From Membranipora membranacea (Eukaryota; Bryozoa; Gymnolaemata; Cheilostomatida; Membraniporidae), in the NCBI GenBank assembly GCA_914767715.1, contig OU612071.1, forward strand, positions 11,825,493 through 11,889,492: a stretch of 64,000 nucleotides of DNA, given 5' to 3'. Both the position numbers and the translations under genes were made by a program. This document shows, one piece after another, positions 58,244 to 64,000 of the stretch (the stretch's first letter is position 1; each line of letters begins with the position of its first letter). The notes beneath the pieces are model-generated. The model made no database searches. It was not told the origin of the DNA and was given only the letters and a program-made list of their open reading frames with translations.

Positions 58244-58566
58244 CTACTGCTGTCTCTAAATTTGGTGCTAAAAATATTGAACTGGTCAGGTTGATTGTTA
58301 ATTTTTTTCCCGTTTTCAGAGACACTCTTATTTGACTGACATTCCTGCAACACCCTGTATAAGCCTGCATCACTTGTGTTGAATTATTAATGTCTTATCA
58401 TATCTTATATCACATTAAAACAGCATGGGGTCCCTGAATGCACGATTTGATCTTTCTCAATATCAACGCTGAAAGAAATTCGGTGCTAAAAATATTGAAC
58501 CTTATAGTATAGTTCACCGCTAATTCTTTCTGGTTTTCAGAGACACTCTCATTTGACTGACACTAA
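58244..58566. repeat. Local duplication of about 95 bp
   Basis: 58244-58340 and 58472-58566 share GGTGCTAAAAATATTGAAC and GTTTTCAGAGACACTCT, then ATTTGACTGACA. The TTTTCAG|AGACAC site looks like a splice acceptor in both copies, so a short exon may have been copied. Confidence 0.6.
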
Positions 58567-58764
58567 ACCAACTAGCATTGTTGTTTGTTCAATTTGTGGG
58601 TTGAATAACAGTAAGGACAAAAAAAACCTCAGGTCCAAAATCCAATTCATTCACTGCTTGATGGATTTATCAATCTTGCAAGGGAGAAAGATTTGAAAAT
58701 GAGCCAGAGGACTGAAACTTACGATGAAAATCCTCTGTAGTATTTATGATTACAGAGAAATATC

Positions 58765-58850
58765 GATCTGGACTCAATTGGTTAGCGCGCGCCTGCTATT
58801 CACTGCATGGCGATTGGTGCCGCAGAAGTTGTGGGATTGACTCCTATTGG
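58765..58850 (+). mobile_element. tRNA-like SINE head
   Basis: TCTGGACTCAATTGGTTAGC is A-box-like and GTTGTGGGATTGACTCCTA is a weak B box. It is absent from the second copy of the surrounding block, so it was inserted after that duplication or lost there. Confidence 0.45.
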
Positions 58851-59193
58851 GGGAGCTTTCAAGGATGATTGTTCAAGGACGGGCGTACACCTCTTCTTTG
58901 TGTGTTGTTCTTGTGTGACTCTATCTAATCATGTAAATGTTTGGACAGCTACCGAAAATCATCTTATTGATCTGTAGTTGGATATCTCGACAAACCTTGT
59001 CGGCTTTGGGCAGACCAAACCCAGATCATAGTTTTGCAACTGACAGTCATATGAAATGAGTGGATAGCAGATTTTTTTGCTGACAATATTGTGTGCAATA
59101 ACGAAACAATTGTTATCAAATAGCCACTTCACCCCCTTTCTGTCATATCTTCTTTCTAAATAATACTGTAGTTGTGTACTTTATTAGCTAAAG

Positions 59194-59331
59194 GACATGC
59201 CTAAGAGAGACCGGATTGGGACAGAGTTTGCAGAAAAAGTGGCTAAACAACATAAAAAAACGGCTCAGGCTGTTAACATCAGCAACAGACAGATATTCCC
59301 TGGTCAAGACTTTAACCAGAAGAGAGCTCAG
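59194..59331 (+). CDS. Exon of an unidentified gene
   Basis: 138 nt (46 codons), phase 0-0, between TTATTAGCTAAAG|GAC and GCTCAG|GTAATT. The peptide is basic and helical (RDRIGTEFAEKVAKQHKKTA), ending NQKRAQ. The downstream copy at 62632 has a stop in the same frame. Together with 60864-61006 and 61520-61574 it may form one gene, but phases do not join simply (0, 1 and 0), so the model is open. Confidence 0.45.
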
Positions 59332-59594
59332 GTAATTCAAGCTATCACAAAGCCATTTAATGTGTTCAGTATTCTTCTCTGCGGAAAATATGGCCGAAAA
59401 ATTGTCTTCACAATGTCTTGCTATCTACCGAAAACATTGCATATTATTGTGTGATCATCACATAGATTGGATCTTTTCGCATGATCGTAAAAGAACCAGG
59501 AGTAAAAATTAACTCTGACCACATTTTGATGCAAAAGTTTTTTCTGGCCCGAATACGAAAACGACAACTACCACTAAAGTGATTTCTTAGAATT

Positions 59595-59930
59595 ATCCTG
59601 ATACGGTCAAAGAACAGATAACAACTAATAAATATATAAAAATTTACTCTCTCAAACGTACAACACAAATCACCTTAGAGTAGTAAAGTTTTGCAGGGAA
59701 ATTTCCCGTTCTGAAATAGCTCATTTTAAGGAGAGCTAACAATAAGTCAGGGTTATCCTCATAACAGCCAGGCCTCCCAGCCCACATGTTTTAGCACTAC
59801 AATTGTGAACTTGGTAGTCTGTAAGCTAGTCCTATGAATAAACTGATTTCTTTTGTGTTTGCTCACTCAGTTAAACATATGCCTACAAAAAGAACTTATC
59901 TCGTGAAGTGTGGACAGCTGGTAACATTTT
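59595..59930. repeat. Dispersed repeat, second copy
   Basis: Matches 2690-3010, with GGTCAAAGAACAGATAACAA near its left edge and GAAGTGTGGACAGCTGG at the right. Confidence 0.6.
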
Positions 59931-60863
59931 ATACCATCATGGTCTGCGACCTTCATGACATTAACCTAGAATATAGCTGAATAAGTTTACTAGCTCTGAG
60001 CATATAAGCCCTGATTTCTATAATTCAAACTAATTCTTCTGATACATGGTACCCACCTCAAGCGTTCAGATTCTTGTATCTTGTATCTACTTAAGCCCCT
60101 CTTGACAAGCTTTGGTGGGGGAGGGGTTCCCTGCTCAACAATGCCTGACAAGTCAGATTTATACCAACCATAGAGGAGTAATATAATCACATGATGATTT
60201 GTAAGCTTATTTATAAGTGCTCCAGATAGTTTATTTTATACAAATTTTTCAACATAATAAATTAAACCATTCTTTATCTTCTTTTAGACAGGTATTACTA
60301 AGATCAGAGTACTTCCAGAACCCAGTCATGTGACCACAATTATGGTCCTTCTGACAGCATGTTTGACGTTATGTTCAATTGACGCTACACACATCTGCCT
60401 TTTATGGTATGTGTGATTTTGATACATTAGCTATACTGCTGAAAGATGGTTATTGTGCATTTTACAGGATATTTCACAGGAACCTTGCAACAATTTTGGC
60501 TCAAAATTGTTCGATCTGTTTTAAATGCTTGCCTGAAATTACAAAAATCACACAAATTTTGTCCTGACACGTAAACAGCCAATTTCTGCTCACTATATAT
60601 CATTATAAACTAATAATTGTGATGAACGCGACCAGTGGAGTGGGAGAAACTCCAAAAGTATGCAAATTGACGAAATTCGCTCTACCGACTCCCATAAAGT
60701 TAATATATAATGACCAACTCCCAGAAGATACCAATCATCCATTTCAAATATAGGGGTTGTCACTTCATTAATATTAAGGTAATAACTCTAAAATAGAGAA
60801 ATCATTTGTTATTAAGATGATTATTGCATTTTTGTTTACAATACCGAAAAATTAATTCAATAG

Positions 60864-61006
60864 CAGAACAACAGTTACCCCTAGCTTCACAAACTGTCTG
60901 TGAGTTTGCTATTGAGATTTCTCAAATGTTTTCTCACATTTCAGACACCACACCTGCTAGTTTTGACTTTGAGACACCAAACACATCGAGCAGTCAGCTT
61001 CCTTGA
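60864..61006 (+). CDS. Possible terminal exon
   Basis: After a weak acceptor (ATTCAATAG|CA) one frame is open to TGA and codes EQQLPLASQTVCEFAIEI, then a serine/threonine-rich tail (TPNTSSSQLP). Its first residues match the exon at 61520 (DAQLPLASMEE), which suggests local exon duplication. Confidence 0.35.
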
Positions 61007-61519
61007 AGGTGTTAAAGTTAAAAGTAGATCAGCCAGTTCTAATGTTAACTCATCGAGTGGTATGTTATATCCAAATTAACAAAATTAAAAGACTTATCTC
61101 CAGTCATCTGATGTTTTGCCATAGCAGATAATTAGTAGTGGCACTTGCGATATCAATAAATGCTTACCTGCTAAGTCATTGAATACTGTAGTCTGGGCAG
61201 GTTGTCCCTACCTCCCCACCGATGACAGCCTGCACAGGCCAGTAATGCCGACTAACAAAAATATTACATAATGTCATGTAGTAAAATTATTAACTCACTC
61301 AGGTATTTGTACATCCTTCTAAGGCCCTAGCTATAGATTTATAATTTTAAATACCAGTTTTTGTATTTGAATCATATGATTAAATCATATAAAATGGTCT
61401 GATTTACTGGAAACGCCCCTTGTCCCAACGTCTCACAGTCATACCAAGACAAAGAGCGTCTGTACACACAATCCACATGTCTAAACTCTCACTCCTAATC
61501 TTGTTATTCGTTTTTATAG

Positions 61520-61574
61520 TTAGAAGATGCACAGTTACCTTTAGCAAGTATGGAAGAGCAGGCAGCTATAGAAG
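61520..61574 (+). CDS. Possible short exon
   Basis: 55 nt between CGTTTTTATAG and GAAG|GTAACC, coding LEDAQLPLASMEEQAAIE. It shares the QLPLAS core with 60864-61006. Confidence 0.35.
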
Positions 61575-62074
61575 GTAACCCAACTAAACTAAAGACATTG
61601 ACTTATGTACCAGTGAATGCTGTCATGTGAGTCTTACTAACGTGTATTAGGTTGTTCAAGCCTATGTAGATGTAGATAAAGGCTAATGTAGATGGTTAGT
61701 GCAATACTTAGATTCAAACTTAGAACAACTTCCTCAAGGTACTCTCTAAAATCTGTATGACTGCTCATAATTAGACAGGAAATCAAACATTGGATATGCT
61801 CAAATCTAAATTAAGACTGAATCTATCACTATATTTTATTTTTATTTCCTAGGTAGAGTTGATATAAGAGAGGAGATTAGACCCCCAACTCCTCGGGTAC
61901 GGGGTTATAATTTTGTATCCACCCCTTTACCGAACCCCGACGCAGCGTGTTCAGAGTAGCTGATGATAACATGGGGAGAGATTGAGGGTACTACTTTCCT
62001 TTTAGATGCTAGTGACAAACCGATCAAACCTGTCACATCAGGGCCAGTGTTCAAGGTACCGTAATGTGGCTGCA

Positions 62075-62725
62075 AACCAGCTAGCATCACTGTTTGTTCA
62101 ATTTGTTGGTTAAATGACAGTGAGGTCCTTCAATTGAAAACTGCCAAAATCATTATCTGATCATTCATGCTGAGAGGACAAAAACTACCTCAGGTCCAAA
62201 ATCCAAATCATTCACTGATTGGTGAAATTATCAATCTTCCAAGTGAGAAAGATTTGAAAATATTAGCCAAAAGAGGCAGAGGACTTAAACTGACGATGAG
62301 GATCTGAGTACAGAGAAAACTTAACACGGACTACTAGTGTGTTGTTCATGTGTGACTCATATCTAATCATGTTAATGTATGGACAGCTACCGGAAATCCT
62401 CGTATTGATATGTTGTCGGATATCCGGACATACCTTGTCGGCTTTGGCCAGGCCAAAACTAGATCATAGTTTTGTACCAAACAGTCAATTGAAATGAGCG
62501 AATAGCAGATTCTTTTACTGACAATAACATGTGCAATAACGAGACAATTTTTATCAAATTACCACTTCACCCCCTTCCTGTCATATCTTTTTTCTAAATA
62601 ATAATGTAGTCGTGTATTTTATTAGCTGAAGGACGAGCCTAAGGGAGACAGGATCGGGAGAGAGTTAGCTGAAAAAGTGGCTAAATAACACAGAGATAAA
62701 AAAGCTCAGGCTGTGGAGAGGATTA
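62075..62725. repeat. Duplicated block, second copy
   Basis: Diverged copy of 58565-59300. It holds the degenerate exon at 62632-62688 and lacks the SINE head. Confidence 0.7.
62632..62688 (+). pseudogene. Degenerate copy of the exon at 59194
   Basis: After GCTGAAG the frame reads DEPKGDRIGRELAEKVAK and then TAA, where the first copy has CAA. The rest of the exon is lost. The change Q to stop with otherwise good similarity marks a recent pseudo-exon. Confidence 0.55.
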
Positions 62726-64000
62726 AGCGTCTCAACACATATGTTTCCCTATATAGATAAGCTAGCATGGTACAGATTGACTGTGTCTGGCAAAAACATA
62801 TAGGGATTTAGAATTGAGAGTGGCTCAGTTGAATTGACCCAGCCATCCCTTCACATCGATAAAAGCCCAGGGTTCACATGCTGCTGTCGAGCACTCACTA
62901 CTTGTATTTACCTCCCAGTCACAAATTTATGTCATGTCACTCATAGTATCTGTGCAGTTAAACTCAGCAAGTGTTAATTGGGCACAAGGATATTTCAACT
63001 TTAGCAACACCCCCTTTTTTTGTAACTTTATAACATTCCCACAACCAAAGATTTTCAAGGGAAGAAACTGAGAATACTGTTTTTTTTGCATTGAAGTGAG
63101 ACTGAACTGAACGAATTGAACATTTGAGCTCTTTGAGTGTAGGTATTTCCATGCAACGAACAGCTGGAAATTTGTTCAAGCCTGTCCCATGGAAACACAA
63201 TGATTTCTTATCGTCATCCCATTCCAATATTGTTCTGCCTCTGTGTTTCAGAATGACAGCGGAGCAACTGGTTTGACCATGAAAAATGTGGTCCTTCAAA
63301 CCTTGCGACTGGAGACATTGTCATAATGTAACCAAGAGAAATCTAAGCTGGCATATAAGGTGTTGGTATACACTACACAGAGGGCAGTGTGATAGCAGAA
63401 TTAAATATCACCTGGAATCTAGAACCGAGAATGAGTTTCTATAAAAGTACCATGGAACCGTGCTGAAAAAATTTAAAAAATTCATCCTAGGGGCCACACA
63501 ATGATGACAGAGTGGTTGGCGACAAAGCAATACCCATGACCATGATTCATCGAGATAAAAACGGCATATATATGTCGCAACAGCGTGATATTATTTTGAT
63601 AATGTTGCTGAACTTTCAAATAATATGACATGCACCACCATGCTTTGAAAAAGAGCACAAAAAATAAAAATTGTTCTCCTTGATAAGTCAATGTCTTCTA
63701 GGACCACATATAACCCATACCTTTACGTAAAAATATTGTAAAAGGGTTATTAGTATGTATCATTGTTTAGATCTTAACCCCCGATTCAATTCAATTGCAA
63801 CTTTTGTCTTTATTAGCTGAAAATCTTTTAGTTTTGTTGAGCGTGGTTCACATTGTCCCAGATGACATAGGATGCCATCCCAGATGCTTATCCCAGATAG
63901 TCACAGTCTTATGTTCACATTATAAACTTCATCCTAGACTAGCAATTAGGTTTTTGTTTGGGATAGTGCCGGGATAATGTTCACATTGTTTAGGATCGTC
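62726..64000. other. No recognisable feature
   Basis: I found no exon with paired splice sites and no repeat with a second copy. Frames on both strands (for example 62964-63299 minus) lack support. Confidence 0.4.

Larger units (their letters stand above)
58565..59331. repeat. Duplicated block, first copy
   Basis: It matches 62075-62725, about 3.5 kb downstream, in the same orientation. Shared landmarks are CTCAGGTCCAAAATCCAA, GAGAAAGATTTGAAAAT, GTTGTTCTTGTGTGACTC, GATATCTCGACAAACCTTGT and the exon-like CTAAG.GAGACCGGAT region. The first copy also contains a SINE head at 58765-58850. Confidence 0.7.

Overview
The window is nuclear DNA of an animal, most likely an early-branching marine invertebrate such as a sponge; the species cannot be fixed from sequence alone. 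It is AT-rich, its genes are split by GT-AG introns, it carries AATAAA signals and tRNA-derived SINEs, and one protein ends in a CUB-like domain, a fold found almost only in animals. Short interspersed repeats fill most of the non-coding space. All exon models were read by eye: splice sites, phases and repeat ends were checked by counting, but there is no transcript support.

The main structure is a direct segmental duplication. Copy A (about 0.14-17.0 kb) and copy B (about 27.1-45.25 kb) each hold one gene for a type II membrane protein. It has a short basic cytoplasmic tail, one membrane helix, a run of symmetrical 81-nt cassette exons, a large exon coding a repetitive, N-glycosylation-rich coiled-coil stalk, and a CUB-like end. 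Gene A (4721-16337) splices in frame into 778 residues. Gene B (from 34004) has one cassette exon fewer, a different stalk repeat pattern, and a last CUB exon that has lost its splice acceptor and the two-cysteine core. The cassette exons were amplified together with intron DNA containing remnants of one MITE family.

Between the copies (17-27 kb) lies a nest of mobile DNA. A 0.35-kb unit is tandemly repeated. The second unit is interrupted by a 2.3-kb element with inverted ends that carries a five-exon minus-strand gene for a zinc-ribbon-like protein, and then by a 5'-truncated LINE with a 10-bp target duplication and an open reverse transcriptase frame. Further on, an hAT-type element with an 8-bp target duplication sits inside another inverted-repeat element, followed by a hairpin-bearing SINE, a tandem repeat and an AT microsatellite.

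The right part (45-64 kb) is poorer in recognisable genes. It holds one unidentified minus-strand exon-like ORF, a GGTGGTTAAGT minisatellite, a decayed Mutator-like transposase (51.87-53.5 kb), three members of the MITE family that fills the receptor introns, an hAT-type element, and a locally duplicated set of short exon-like segments (58.2-62.7 kb) that may belong to an unidentified gene.
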